Shown here: one piece after another, positions 1-12,174 of the stretch
Numbering within the stretch: position 1 is the first letter of the stretch
Layout: each line of letters starts with the position of its first letter
DNA from: Stomorhina lunata
Taxonomy: Eukaryota > Arthropoda > Insecta > Diptera > Rhiniidae
Reading direction: 5' to 3'
Assembly: GCA_933228675.1 (NCBI GenBank)
Contig: OW121741.1
Location: 42,741,080-42,805,079 of the forward strand
Length of the DNA stretch: 64,000 nucleotides
Position numbers and translations under genes: made by a program
Notes under the pieces: model-generated
Told to the model about the DNA's origin: nothing
Seen by the model: the letters and a program-made list of their open reading frames with translations, nothing else
Databases searched by the model: none

Positions 1-508
1 CGACTAATCAAGTTCTCTGATTCACTTTTATTCTTCGGTCGGCATTAAAAAATATGTCTGTTAATAAAACAAAAAAATACATATCTGTGTTTTTTATTTA
101 TTCTTGTTGTTCTGCTCCGCACCAAACGTCCCCTACCTGAAGATCCAACACATGAAATTGTATACACAACAAAAAAACAGCAGAAACCGATACAAAAGAC
201 CAGAAGAAAAAATATCATAAATCCAATCGGTCGGTATCTACTTCTCCACTTCAATCAAACACACAAAACAAAAAGTAACAAAAACAACAGACAGAAAACA
301 TGTCAACAAAGCGAAATACCAGTAGAAAACGGAATACAAAAGTAAACAATGAGAAATTGTTGGCAGACGTTGAGAAAACGTGAAAGTGCAGAAAAGAGAA
401 CTGTCAAGTTTTATGTGCTATACGACGTAAGGACTTACGTCATGAAGCATTAACTCAACAGGGTTGTATATTTAGCCGTTAAATTTAAATCATATTCCGT
501 TGAAATAG
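1..508 (+). other. Unassigned left edge with two weak open frames
   Basis: No family recognised. Frame 1 is open from 49 to the stop at 343-345 but has no ATG. It is richer in C than the surroundings and reads as a basic peptide. In another frame an ATG at 300 follows a CA-rich leader of the kind seen before fly start codons; it gives 27 codons to a TGA at 381, where a possible GTGAAA splice donor overlaps the stop. Either could be the edge of a gene continuing outside the window, or chance. A small palindrome (gacgtaag/cttacgtc) lies near 425-445. Confidence 0.15.
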
Positions 509-752
509 TTAGTCCACTTTTACATTAGTCAGGTTTGGCTTATCAAGTGTTGAATTTGTATGAGAAAAAAAAAGCTGACAGAATTAAAGTTGAGCAAACC
601 TGACCGTACTATTAAGTTTACGAAATTTTTGGAAATTTGTATGAAATTTAAGGAAAATAAAATGAAAACTGATGAACCAAATATTTAAGTGTGAATGCAG
701 GTTTAAAATAAATTTAAAGAAAAACTGATCAAGTAAACCTGATTCGTGTGAA
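509..752 (+). repeat. Direct repeat, copy 1
   Basis: About 240 bp recurs 364 bp downstream (873-1114) in the same orientation with small indels. Shared landmarks in order are 'attagtcaggtttggctta', 'ctgacagaattaaag', 'tgaccgtactat' and 'ctgatcaagta'. No coding potential is seen. It looks like a segmental tandem duplication, or two members of a short repeat family. Confidence 0.75.
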
Positions 753-872
753 ACGGAAATAATTAAATAATTCAAATATTTTTGAAATTCAAAAATTTTT
801 AACAATGAATGCTTGAATACAAGATATATACACATATTTATATACTCATATTATGTTTGAATATGTTTTCAA

Positions 873-1114
873 TTAGTCTACTTCTAGATTAGTCAGGTTT
901 GGCTTATTAAGTTTGAATTTGTATGAGAAAAACTGACAGAATTAAAGTCAGGTTTGCTGACCGTACTATCAGGTTTAAGAAAATTTTGAAAATTTGTATG
1001 AAATTTAAGGAAAATAAAATGAAAACTGATGGAAGAAAATGTTCGTGTGTGAACGAGAATGCAGGTTCAAAATAAATTTTAACAAAAACTGATCAAGTAT
1101 ACCTGATTTGTGTA
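873..1114 (+). repeat. Direct repeat, copy 2
   Basis: Second copy of the 509-752 unit, diverged by substitutions and a few indels. The copies are separated by about 120 bp of unrelated AT-rich sequence. Confidence 0.75.
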
Positions 1115-1184
1115 AAAGGGGGACTAACTTTATTTTATGGGAAAAATAAGTCGAAAGAAAACGTAAGTATTTTCAGACAAATTA

Positions 1185-1433
1185 CTGTTCCACTATTTCG
1201 AACAGTTACCAGAGGGGCTACTGCGTATTTCGATTCGAAAGAAATTAGAAATTCTAACAGTTTTTCTTTCGAATCGAGATACGCAGTAACCCCCCAGCAA
1301 AGCGAAAGCAAATGTCAAAACGAGTCACTTGATATTTTGCTTTCGAATAGAAACGAACGAAAGGCTTTGAAATAGTGAAACCAACATTATTTCGAATTCG
1401 AGTTACTCACTTTCTTTCGAAATCGTGGAACAG
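1185..1433. mobile_element. Palindromic MITE-like element
   Basis: About 249 bp with terminal inverted repeats: CTGTTCCACTATTTCGAA at the left and its near complement, ending CGTGGAACAG, at the right. A strong internal hairpin sits at about 1215-1295, with 'ggggctactgcgtatttcga' pairing with 'gagatacgcagtaaccccc'. No ORF is present. The target duplication is not clear, so the superfamily is open. Confidence 0.55.
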
Positions 1434-1800
1434 GCTATAAGAAAATTTTAAAATTAAAATTATTTTTTTTTATTTCATTTTAAACTGACATTTAATTTTG
1501 ATATTTTCCTATTTTCTGCATTAGAATTGTAATAAATAGTATAAACTCAGTGTTGTATCGGTATTTGAATAGTTTTCAAATAATTTTTCGTTGAAAACTC
1601 ATACAAAAGGAGTTTTCGTTTTGTATGTGAAAACTTAAGTTTTCAATATTGTTTTGAAGCGAAAACTACTTCATCTCGTTTTTGAGCTTAATGTGAATGA
1701 GCCATAATACAATTTTGTAAGAAAATGTCTAAAATTTCTTTAAATTTTTTTTAAAGCTTTCCGTAAAACAATTTAAACATAAAATTATTTAAATATACCT

Positions 1801-2945
1801 GGGCCCTATTTCACTAAGCTACAAATCTACAATTACAAGTGTTTTTGCCTGTAAAATTGCGAACTTGTAAAAAATTGTGTTTCTTTAAAATACAATTACA
1901 AGTTTGTAGCTACAAGTGATTTTTACAATTCACAAGTTTACAAGTCATGCTTCTACAAGTGGTTTTGTTTCACAAATCTAAATTTGTACTTGTACACTTG
2001 TAGAATTTTAGAAAAAAGCTTAGGGTCGACTGAGACTCTCAAAAAAAATTTTACAAGTTACAAGTGAATGATAAATTGAATTCAAATTTGGGTTTTAACT
2101 ATCTTTTAATAAAAATTAGTTAAAATTAAAACAAAATCAAATCAATATTAATGACCATTTATTTATTTTGGGTGGTCTAAGACCAATATTTCTATGCGTT
2201 ACATACATCAGCCCAAACTTATAATACGCTTTTCACCTAAAGTGGTGAAGGATATGAAAATATAATCATGTATGCAGAAGCAGGGAAATCAATGCTGTCC
2301 TTAACTCAAGGATATCTCAAAAAGCATATCTTCCATTTTCTTTCAATTTTTCCATTTTTTTTATTATTTTCTCAAATGTGGATAATAGTGTAGACAACAA
2401 AATATGAAAACCAAAAAATGAGCCCATGGTGGATCGGAAAACAAAAAACTTTTTCTAAAATAATTCATAACATTTCAGTACAAATTTTGAATTTGAATAC
2501 AAGATTAATTTTTTCAATTTAAGGACATAAAACTACAGGACATATCCTAAAACATGAGTATCAAAAGTTATATGCATATAAAGTGGGTATATTTCGGAAA
2601 AAATCTTGAAAAAACGAACTTTGGACCGCCATAAAATCTGAACCAAAGCGAAATTAAAAATTTTGAAGAAGTGTAAAAATTGCCTAGGCTAGGAGAATGT
2701 GTATAATTTCATGAAAATCGTAGATGGTGTGGTTCAGTACGAGTTCAAAAATGTTTTATTTGACTCCATATATTTATCAAAATATTTTATTTTATTATAA
2801 TTGTAGAAATTGTAGTTTACAAGTCCAAAAAGCTACAATTGTTGTGTAAATTTTAATGAAACACAATTGAACAGCACTTGTAAGAATTAGACTTGTAATT
2901 GTTACTTGTAAACTTGTAGAATTGTAGTTTAGTGAAATAGGGCCC
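1801..2945. mobile_element. Non-autonomous TIR element beginning GGGCCCTATTTCAC
   Basis: The left end reads GGGCCCTATTTCACTAAGCT and the right end is its inverted match ending GTGAAATAGGGCCC. Both ends continue inward as arrays of 'acaagt/acttgt' motifs, so the arms form an imperfect foldback of roughly 200 bp. The middle holds no transposase, but carries a reversed mini-me fragment (2170-2253). I could not identify a target-site duplication. Confidence 0.65.
2170..2253 (-). repeat. mini-me/DINE-1-like fragment
   Basis: The reverse complement carries the family signature seen repeatedly in this window: a 'ccttcaccac...ggtg' hairpin, then 'tattataagttt', 'gatgtatgtaacgcataga' and 'ttggtcttaga'. 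It is a short 5' fragment lodged inside the 1801-2945 element. Confidence 0.7.
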
Positions 2946-3483
2946 TTCTTGTTAATATTCCAATAAATTCACTAAAAAAAAAATAATAAAAAAATATAGA
3001 TTGTATTTTTCCATTCATGGGCTGTTCACATATTACGTAACACTATTTTTGAAATTTTTTTGTTTTAAAATGATTTAAATATCGCATCATATGTTCCAAA
3101 CAAAAATAAATACGTTCTCCTCTTAAGCCCTCTTCATCATTCAGCAGACGCACAGTGGGATGGTTTAAAAATAGAATGGAAATAATTCTGTAACTTCTAA
3201 ACCGTTGGGAGGATTTAAAAAGAGTATGCGGATATAGGAAAGCCTAGATTGTATTGGGGGGCACAATCGGCCCCCAAAGTAGGGCAACTAGGACTCATAA
3301 ATCGCTTAAAAGGATATAAATGTGTCATATTCCAACCGATTTGATACTACATAACAAATATATAGATAAGATTATTAGATTATAAAGAGGATCCCACAAA
3401 ATTGTGGGGAAATTCACAAGACCATAAGTGATCCTCAGGTGTGTTTAATTTTATCTCCAGTGAAATTTGCTTCAATTATTATT

Positions 3484-3617
3484 CCTTATTACGGTTGTCG
3501 GAAATACGACTTCGACTACGACAGTTAGTACTAGATTAATGAAATTGTGCTGATGTTTTCTTTAATCTAGTACAAACTGTCGTAGTCAAAGTCGTATATT
3601 ATATAACCAAAATAAGG
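3484..3617. mobile_element. 134-bp MITE / hairpin
   Basis: Arms of about 50 bp: 'ccttattacggttgtcgg' then 'tacgacttcgactacgacag' on the left, with the inverted equivalents on the right ending 'ccaaaataagg'. The loop is short and there is no ORF. It lies inside the long-TIR element. Confidence 0.6.
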
Positions 3618-3670
3618 CTGATTATTTCGCGTTTACTATCGCTGTAAGTCTTCAAAAATCATCATATAGC

Positions 3671-4912
3671 TTAGTTAACTTTATGTATTTTACTAATAAA
3701 TTCTTCTAGGTTCTGAAAGAAATAAGAATTAAAACATTTAAATCGATAATGCGACAGTGCAACGCATTGACGGAGAAAGTGAATAGGATCCTCCTCTTCC
3801 TCGTTGCACCACCTGCAGATATCATCATTACATAATCGTAATTTCTTAAGGAAGTATTTAAAATTACTATGCCCGGTAATAATATCTACTACCATTCTAA
3901 GTTCATGCTTCTCCAAGTTTATTAGTTTTTCTCAGGGACCGTAACAGTTATAAGGTAAACTACAAAACGGTCATTTTTAACCATTAATGTCAATGAATTT
4001 ATGTAATGGTCATAATTAACCATTAACAAGGAATATATTTTATTTTGGTCATCGTAACCAATTAAAATGAGAAATATTTTTTTTTGGTTAGAAATAAGCA
4101 TTATATCAACAAAAAACTTTTTTGGTCTTCAATAACCATTAACACTAACCAAAAAATTTTTTTGGTTAAAAATAACCATTATCAAATTTGTTTATATTTT
4201 TTTGGTTATCTATGTATTACCCAATTACTTCTGAACGCGTTATCAAGATTTAATAAATTTGACATCGTTAGAAAGGATTCTAATTCTTTTTTTAGGTTTC
4301 TTAATGTTTCTTAAGAAACCTAAACTATGCCCAATATGGCAAATTTGGACCACGTAGAGCTCACTTTGTTACCGATAGACACATCCTTAAACACTGCTCT
4401 ACTGATGTTCTAAAAATCCGTCCAGTATTTTATAACTGGAAAAAAATCTCATACGCACCACTGTGGGTTGTTTCATAAATGATAACCAAAAAAAAAATTT
4501 TTTTTTGGTCATAATGGTTATTTCTAACCAAAAAAAGTTTTTGGTTGAAATAATGGTTATTCTTAACCATAATATTTTTTTGGTTAGTATAATTGGTTAC
4601 TAATAACCAATAAAAAAATTTATCATTGTAATTGGTTAAGGTAACCAAAATATTATAAATGTGACCATAATGGTTAAAAATTCCCAAATGAAGATAAAGG
4701 GAATTTTTGCATAACCTTTTTGATCTGAAAAAAAAAATAACAATTATTTCGGGTCCCTGGTTTTTCTAGATTGGTATTACTTCGCTTCCACAAAGTTTTT
4801 GTTTGATCGCAACCTTGTGACCCATACCACAATGCGTCTGCTTCTGTCTTGATTTTTTGTCTTGCGTTGTAGAAAATAAAGTCAAGTCCTGGGTATACCT
4901 CTTGCTCGTAAA
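3671..4912 (-). pseudogene. LINE (RNase H-type) ORF2 C-terminal relic, interrupted
   Basis: Minus-strand reading gives the end of a non-LTR retrotransposon polyprotein. The upstream part (about 4912-4768) reads as a degenerate RNase H-linker segment containing ALWYGSQGCDQTKTLW. The downstream part (3916-3671) reads ELRMVVDIITGHSNF and then a CRWC...H...C zinc-knuckle-like motif typical of R1/I-type LINE C-termini. The two parts are separated by the 827-bp foldback at 3933-4759, whose 8-bp target duplication shows it inserted into this reading frame. The relic is truncated and not functional. Confidence 0.7.
3933..4759. mobile_element. hAT-type foldback element (8-bp TSD)
   Basis: Ends CAGGGACC...GGTCCCTG, flanked by the 8-bp direct repeat GTTTTTCT (3925-3932 and 4760-4767). 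The arms consist of many short copies of 'ggttattxxxtaacca'-type motifs in opposite orientations, so it folds back extensively. The central 240 bp is unrelated and non-coding. An 8-bp duplication and CA...TG ends fit hAT. It is inserted in a LINE C-terminal frame, and must therefore be younger than that LINE. Confidence 0.8.
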
Positions 4913-5272
4913 ATATTTAAAACTTTATTTTTTTAGAAAACTTTAAATCAGGAAAATCGGTTTATATATAGATCAGATATTAGTAAAAAATCGGTTTTGA
5001 AGTCAAATATCTTTTAAACCGTAAGAGATAGTATAGGCATGTTGGGACTTTTTTGTTATATAATATGATTTTTCAAATCGGTTGGGAAATGACAATTTTA
5101 TATCGTTTTAAATATTTATGAGTTGCCCTACTTTGGGGCCGATTGTGCCGCCCCAGTACAAACTAGGCTTTCTAGGTTAAAAATCTAAGCTCCCTAACAT
5201 TTCTATATCCACATCAATTTTTTAAGAAGTTACAGAATTATTTCCATTCTATTTAAAAACCATCCCACTGTG

Positions 5273-6934
5273 GAGAAGTTCAAGTATAAAGTTACATACT
5301 TTTTTAGTTAATAAAAATGCAAAAGTTTTTATTAATTAAAATATTTATTCAGTGCTGCACAGTTGTCTTATATTACAAACAATCAAAAGTATTTATGTTT
5401 TTAATTAAATAAATAAATTAAGTAGTAAGTTTGTATAATGATTTTAAATTCACTGATTTGAATTTCAGAGTAAATGTTTCCATTTCAAATACATTTAATA
5501 ATGTTATTGTTTAATTTTCGAATCAGATACAAAACATATACATACATACAACATTTAAAAATACATAAATACATACATGCGAGTATGTATTATGTTACAG
5601 AAATTATTATGTATTTATGAGATATTTAAAATAAAAAAGAATTTACAATTTTAATTTTAGAAAAAAATTGTTCAATTTCTTTTTTTGTTATTTAAGTCAA
5701 TAATTTCAATAATTTTGAAATTTTTGTTTATTTATTTTAAAAGTTAAATTATAATTAAAATTGTAAATCTTTTTTAGTTTAATTTTATTTTCTAAAACAA
5801 TTTTTATTGCAATTTCTTTATGTCACTTAATTCTAATATTGAAAAGTTATTAAATATATTTTTATTTATTATTTTTAGTTTTTAACAACTGTAGAAAAGA
5901 TTTGGTTCCGAAAACTACATCTAAGTAAATTCCAATATAGAGTTACAAATTCCAAAATAAGTTCAGTTTTTTTTTTTGGTAAACATTTATATAAAAAAGT
6001 TGTAGAAAAATAATAAAAATAAATAAGAAAACATATAAACATATAAAATGTTATAAATTTAAATTTATTATTAATAACATCAAGTCTTTTCGAAATTGTA
6101 TACAAATTTATTTTTTTTACCTTTTTTTCTTTGTAAAACTAGTAAATGTTAGGTTTCAATATAGTTTTTGGTTATATCATGTGAATGGATGTGAATGGTA
6201 GTGAACAGTGATTGAAGTGAATAAATTATTTTTACTTTTAGTTTAAATTAAAAGAAATAAATTCTATATTAATGTGATTTAAACGGCATTTTATTACGCG
6301 AAAAGTCGCATAAAATAATCATTCAGAAAAAAAATTTGGTCTTGAATAGCTCTTGTTCCTACGTGTCAAAAAAGACTGACACAATATTTATATTAAAAGC
6401 TCAGTCAGAATTCGTAACAGAATTCGATGTGTTATTCGAAAATTAGATAATTATTGCCATGTCACAGAACTCAATTCCGTTCAGAAGTGGAATAAACTCT
6501 ACATTTTGCTTCTATAGAAAAAGTAAAACGAAAAAAATTTTCGGAATGAAACCACTTTCTATTTTCAAAGTCGAATTGAATTCGTATGTTTTTCTTTGTT
6601 TATTCAATATTTGAACATTTTTTTCCATTAATCAGTATTATTTGTTAAAACAAAGATAGAGTTACTGATTTCAATCGAAAAAATCGTGTGTTGTACTGAT
6701 TTTGGACATTAACAAATTTTCGGAATCTATAGAACCTAAAACGATTTCGATCGGAATTCAACTACGAAATGGTTTCGATTCCGAACGGAATTTGTGACAT
6801 GCCAGTTAATTTAACTTTATTAATTTGCTGATTTTATATTCTTTGGCTAAAGAATATGCCCACCCTAAGTCTTTTTCGCTAAACTTAAATCAAATGCCTG
6901 ATTATTTGGTATCAAAATGGGTTTATACTCGTAT
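5273..6934. other. AT-rich non-coding stretch
   Basis: Very AT-rich. No convincing ORF, RNA or element end was found. Open frames here (for example minus 5875-6105) are phenylalanine/tyrosine-rich chance readings. Confidence 0.6.
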
Positions 6935-8760
6935 GTATAACTTCTAGACTTATAGCAAGAAATCTAAATGTAAGCTGTGTCAAAGGGAAATTAAATCTAA
7001 TGGAAATGCCACAAATATGATGGCATTAACTTTTTAAAAGCAGAAAAATGCCGCCGTATTTACCACCACCTGGTGTAATTATACCTTCTTCTACAAGAAG
7101 TTCTCAACTTGTCAATAGTTAAAATTCAGATCTCAAAGTTATTCCAACAATTAAACGTCAAAAAACCATCAAGTCCTGTTTTAAGAACATAATCTCTTAT
7201 TCACAATCTGGCTCGAAGGCACGGACACTTAATAATTGTGTGATGTATATGATTTGTAAAAATCATCAGTCTTTTACAATAGTTGAAAATGAGGGATTCA
7301 AAAATCTCATGAAGACAGTAGCTCCTTACTACAAACTTCCAAGTAGAACAAGTCTCAGACGTTGGTTGGACGATAAATATGATATAATTTCAGAGTCATT
7401 TCAAGCAAAGTTATCCGCAATAGAAGACGTAACTCTGACAACGGATTTTTGGTTTGATACTTTAAAAATGAAGAGCTTTTTAGGCATGACCGTTTATTTT
7501 GGTATTGATGTAGAACTTTTTTCAGTCGCTTTTGGCGTATACGAACTTGATGAAAGACATACATACATCGCAGTATATTTCCGAAATGCTATAAAAGACT
7601 TGTGAAGCTTGGAACATATGTAAAGACAAAGTTACGTCCGTTTTACCGATAATGCACAAAATATGGTAAAAGCGGTAGAAATATCGTTCGGTAGGAAGAA
7701 GCACATTCCTGTTTTGCACACACCTTGAATTTGGTGCACTGAGTGCCAAAATATTGTTTATAAAATTAAGGCAATTGTGACGCTGTTTAAACAGAGTGTA
7801 GTTGTTGCGATTAGCAACTTTCAGAGAATTAACATTAATACAAAGCGTTTTTAGAAATGCGGACTATTATTAGTGATATTCTCATTCAACACGCATAAGC
7901 CTACCAATGCTTAGTGGTTTAGAAATATCTATCGCCTCGTCTGTGATCTCTATTTTACGCCCATTGGAAGCATTTACGAAAGAAATTTCTGGAGATAAGT
8001 AGTGCACCTTAAGCAAAATTATAGCATTAGTCCGCTGTATGATTTCCAATATTGCTTCAGTTATTGCAGAAGAATCTGTGGCAAAAGAAGTTCAAAAAGA
8101 ATGGCTTCCATAGAACTCCTCTTGCCATACTCCTCTTGCCATAGTAACAAGTTTAGAGCAATAGCCGTTGCCAATGCTGTATTAAAAATCAAGGAAATCA
8201 TGAATAATAATCTTTTACAGAATGATGATATTGAATCTGACTCTAAAAAATCCGATAAAAGTAAGGAAACTTTTTTCCTTATGGACCATTACAAACTGGT
8301 TTATAGAAATTCGGAAAAGCAATAAAACTGATGATATATTGTCTGATGAACTTTCAGTTTATTTGAGGACTCCTGTAGAAAGACTTAATGAAAATCCGTT
8401 GGGAATTTGGAAAGATTTTAAATCGCAGTTTCCCAAACTTCACAGGATCGCTTTTAAATACCTTACAATGGTAGGAACATCGGTACCGTCAGAAAGACTA
8501 TTTTCGCAGGCAGGTCAAGTGATGACTAACCAAAGAAACAGATTGACTTGGTGAACTTTTATTTTTAAACAGTATTGAAAAAAAGTATTGGGAGATGTAA
8601 AATAAACTTAAGGATTTTTAAATTAAAGAAATAACTAAAAACAATCGATGAATAAAAACATCGATATTTTCTTTTAAATATCGATGCTACATCGATATAT
8701 GTTTGCGATGCATCGTATCGAAAAAAACATCGATGTTTTTTTTAGTGTTCATCTCTAGGT
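6935..8760 (+). pseudogene. hAT transposase (ZBED-like) relic
   Basis: A decayed cut-and-paste transposase. Near 6955-7035 a CKLCQREIKSNGNAT segment matches a BED zinc finger. 7240-7605 continues as an open stretch with PSRTSLRRWLDDKYD and TTDFWFD, the start of the RNase H-like core. After frameshifts, 8222-8554 carries the C-terminal dimerisation region (GTSVPSERLFSQAGQ, then NQRNRL). Several stops and frame changes break it. Just downstream, 8640-8760 is rich in ATCGATG motifs and ends 'gtgttcatctctag', which resembles a hAT right terminus; I did not find the matching left end. Family identity is strong; exact ends are not. Confidence 0.85.
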
Positions 8761-8837
8761 TTGGTATTTTTTCTTTCGTGCCACCTATTGACAAATTAAA
8801 AAAATATATATATTTATAAAGCCTTTGTTAATCATTT

Positions 8838-10310
8838 GTTATGAGACTTTGTAATATGGATGCTCCAGAAGATACTATTCAAATTAGTTCTGATGACATT
8901 ATCACAAATACCGATTTTCGCGTTGAAAGTAGTTCTAAGGAAGAACAATATTTTTCTTCGTTTGGAAGCTTTGACAGTAACAGTTCTGATTGAAACATCT
9001 GCGGTAAGAATCACATCTGCGGAAAACATAAGAAGGTCTTCAAGAGTTCCAAAGCCAGTACGAAGTTGATGATGAGCCGAAAACGGTAAATTAAGCACAC
9101 GAAGGCCCTAATGAGCAATAATGGCAACAGGAAATAAAGGAAGAATTAGATGCCTTGAATGAAAATGGAACATGGTATATAGCAAGAAACAAATTGATAG
9201 CAAATGGTGTTTTAAAATAAAAAGAAATGCAAATGTCGACATCGAGCGATATAAGGCGAGATAAGTTATAAAAGGCTATTCTCAACGACATGGTATTGAC
9301 TACGAGGAAACGTTATCTCCCGAAGTAAGGTATTCATTAATTCGCCTTCTTTTAAGTTTGGCCGTTGAAAACAGTTTGGCTATCGATCAGATGGATGTGG
9401 TAACAGCTTTTTTGCAAAGTGAACTGAATAAAGAAATTTATATGGAAGGTAATAATGAAATGGTATGTAAGCTAAAAAATTCATTATATGGACTCAAGCA
9501 AGACAGTGGATTGTGGAATCAAAAACTGGATGGGACTTTGAAAAATATAGGTCTGCTCCAACCAAGACTGAACCACGCATTTATTTTAAAGTAAATAAAG
9601 ATGGAATTACATATGTGACAATCTACGTGGATGGTATTTCAACATTCACAAATAGTCCTACAAGTAAAGAAGACGTAAAAAGAAGCTTAATGAAATACTT
9701 TAAGATAAAAGATATTGGAGGAGCTAACTACATTTTAGGCATGAAAATAACATGAGATCATTGTAAAAGAATATTGTGGCTGGACCAAGAACAATATATA
9801 AGAAGTCTTAAAGAGTTTTAATATGGATGATTCCAAGCCCATTTCAACTCCTTTAGATAGTAATCATAAACTTTCTAAAGATATGTGACCACTATCACAA
9901 AAAGAATTGATGAAATGAAAAACGTACCTTATCAAGAAGCTATATTAAGCATTATGTATACAGAACAAGTAACTCGATCAGACATTTCATTTGCAGTGGG
10001 GGCCTTAGCGAGATTCAATAACAAACCCGGTAAGGCACACTGGCAAGCAGTAAAGTGTTTCCATAGGTACCTTAAGGGTACTTTGGAACTTAAACTTAAA
10101 TTCTGTAAAGATGAAAAAGATAATCCACTACTGGATATGTCTTCAAAATTAAGGGAGGATGTATTTCCTGGAACTCCGAGAACCAACCAACAACAGCGTT
10201 GTCAACAACCAAGGCAGAGTACATGGCTCTAGCAGCAGTAGGTCAAGAGGCTCTATGGTTAATATCTGCCGCACAGGAAATTCACAGTTGAGGAACCGTA
10301 CAAAAGGAAA
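8838..10310 (+). pseudogene. Ty1/copia-type pol relic (RT-RNase H)
   Basis: Fragments in order: an acidic spacer ending RRSSRVPKPVR (about 9030-9066); the RT start with ELDALNENGTW (9150); RT core DQMDVVTAFLQ and KNSLYGLKQ (9358-9594); the catalytic-site region, where the usual YVDD reads YVDG (about 9630); then RNase H with VTRSDISFAVGALARFNNKPGKAHW (in two overlapping pieces, 9885-10232) and a trace of [16 protein letters not shown] near 10220. Several frameshifts and stops plus the altered catalytic motif show it is dead. No LTRs were identified. Confidence 0.88.
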
Positions 10311-12170
10311 GGTGCTATTCAATGCTCAAACTTACTGCAAATGGCCACAAGCAACGGCGTTGATAATACTAGTGCCACCGTAGGAGTTGTAGCCAAAACA
10401 CTTGCGCAAGTAGTCACAGCTTTTGACGACTATTGTTTACCTAGAAAAAATAGTGCTGTGGAGGCGTATAAATTTAATATGAACGTACAAAAAGAAAAAC
10501 AATAATTTGGTGAATGCGACACAGAACTGCGCTACAATACTGTGAATTTAATTGCATCTTGTCATGTTTCGTATGCAGACCGGATTCTGAGTGACCATAT
10601 TATTGTTGGGGTACAAGACAAAATGATGCAGTTAAAAATTTTGGATGGGAAATATGAGCCGCTATCAAAAATAATTCAAATATGCAAAACATTTGAAACA
10701 GCTGCTGAAAACAAACAGCTTTTAGATATAAAGGTCATAAAGACCGAAGTCAATGCAGTTGCAGCCGAGGATACTGAAGGTCAAAGTCCCTTAAATAAGT
10801 TCATTAGGAGGGAACATTTTCTGATTCCCAAGTCTGAAGATATTTTAAGCCGTTAGTCGGGCAAACGTGTATTTAGTTTGTACTTGATTTAAAGAATGGG
10901 TTTTGGCAAGTTGAACATTTATAACTCCATTTGGACGTTATAGATGTAATAGATTGCATTAATAGCGCCCCAGAAATATTCCAACGTTTCATGGTGCAAA
11001 TATTGGAAGATATTCCAGGTGTTGAAATCTATTTCGATGACATGTCGGTTGAAGACAATGATTACAAAGATCATGATAGGACACTCGCAATTACTTTACA
11101 AGAAGCTCGAGAAAATAATATTAAGTTTAATCCTAGAAAAATACAATATAAGACAGAAGAGGTAAAATTTATGGGAAATATAATTTCAAATAACCGTGTT
11201 AAACCAGAGGATATAATGAAGCCATAGTTAATATGCCTACAGCCCAAAACAAAGGGGATGTTTTGAGACTTCTGGGAATGTGTAAATTTTTGAGTAAATG
11301 TATACCGAATTTGTCAAGACGAGAGCTATCTCGAAATGACATTGCATCTAGTTGGACAGATAAACATGAATAGGAGGTAAAAGACCTTTTTGAATTTATA
11401 ACAAACGCCCATTTTTGGCTCTATACAACCCTGAACAACCAATTTGCATCCAGAATTGTCTTTCACGAGCTTACCTTCCAAAAATTAAAAATATGAATGA
11501 AGACCTGTCAGGAATGATTCACTCATTATAGAAACAATATTTGTATGTCGCAAGAAGAGTAAATGAAATCCGACCAAAACATAAAGGGAAAAATTATGGT
11601 AGACGACCATGATCCGAGACGCATAAATCCGGACTCAGTTGATCACAAACTCGACAAAAAAATAGAATCCTTACTGGTCATTTCCTTTAGCCCAGCATCC
11701 TTAGCTAGAATGAAAGTTGAACCAGCAGGTGATGGCATAAATATTTGCAACGCAATCGACAATAGAGATGCTGCTAGATTTATTTTCTAGACATGGGTAT
11801 CCTGATGTCATTATTTTCGACAACGCAAGGATATTTACCAGCGACCACTTCCAACGTTTTGTTTTTGGCGTGGTATTTCCCAATCATCGCTCCTGGACAT
11901 GGATTAACCCTAAAGAATCACCTAAAATCTAAAAATATTTAACGCTTCATACGTGAAAAGGTACGTGAGATACTATTTCGTTATCGTGCAACCCCGCTTT
12001 CGAATGGAAAAAAACTCCTTCTGAGCAATACTTAAAACGGCAAATCCGCAGCTGGACGCATTAAAGCCACCGAAAGGCAAACATCCGATTTCTGTTGATA
12101 TGTATAAGGCCAGGCAGTTAAGCGAAGGAGACAGGAGCTCGAAAGGTGTGAGGAATACCTCATTTACTGA
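10311..12170 (+). pseudogene. Ty3/gypsy-type gag-pol relic, internally deleted
   Basis: Begins within gag (VVAKTLAQVV, FDDYCLPRKNSAVEAYKF near 10390-10470). Gag continues at 10542-10856 (DRILSDHIIVGVQDK). It jumps to RT at 10931-11227 (FQRFMVQILEDIPGVEIYFD, with FDD), then an RNase H-proximal stretch, then integrase pieces near 11780-11850 (SRHGYPDVIIFDNA, FTSDHF) and 11980-12030 (RYRATPLSNGKKTPSEQYL). Protease and much of pol are missing and frames are broken. It abuts the copia relic with no clear LTR between them. Confidence 0.82.
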
Positions 12171-12174
12171 ATTC

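Larger units (their letters stand above)
3151..5272. mobile_element. 2.1 kb long-TIR element with CACAGTGGGAT termini
   Basis: The left end (3151-3350) and right end (5080-5272) are inverted copies of each other, about 190 bp long. Both begin CACAGTGGGATGG and share 'aatagaatggaaataattct', 'gtaacttct' and a 'gggcaact/agttgccc' stretch. The interior holds no transposase; it holds a MITE (3484-3617) and a LINE relic itself broken by a foldback. Termini starting CACAGTG recall Transib-type ends, but no 5-bp target duplication is visible. Two separate inverted repeats flanking a LINE is the alternative reading. Confidence 0.55.

Noticed and set aside
45..254. Minus-strand membrane-like ORF at the left edge
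   Set aside because: It is the AT-rich complement of a C-richer plus-strand open frame and starts at a TTG.
3151..3160. V(D)J-type recombination signal
   Set aside because: CACAGTG is present, but no A-rich nonamer at 12 or 23 bp spacing was evident. At most it is a transposon terminus.
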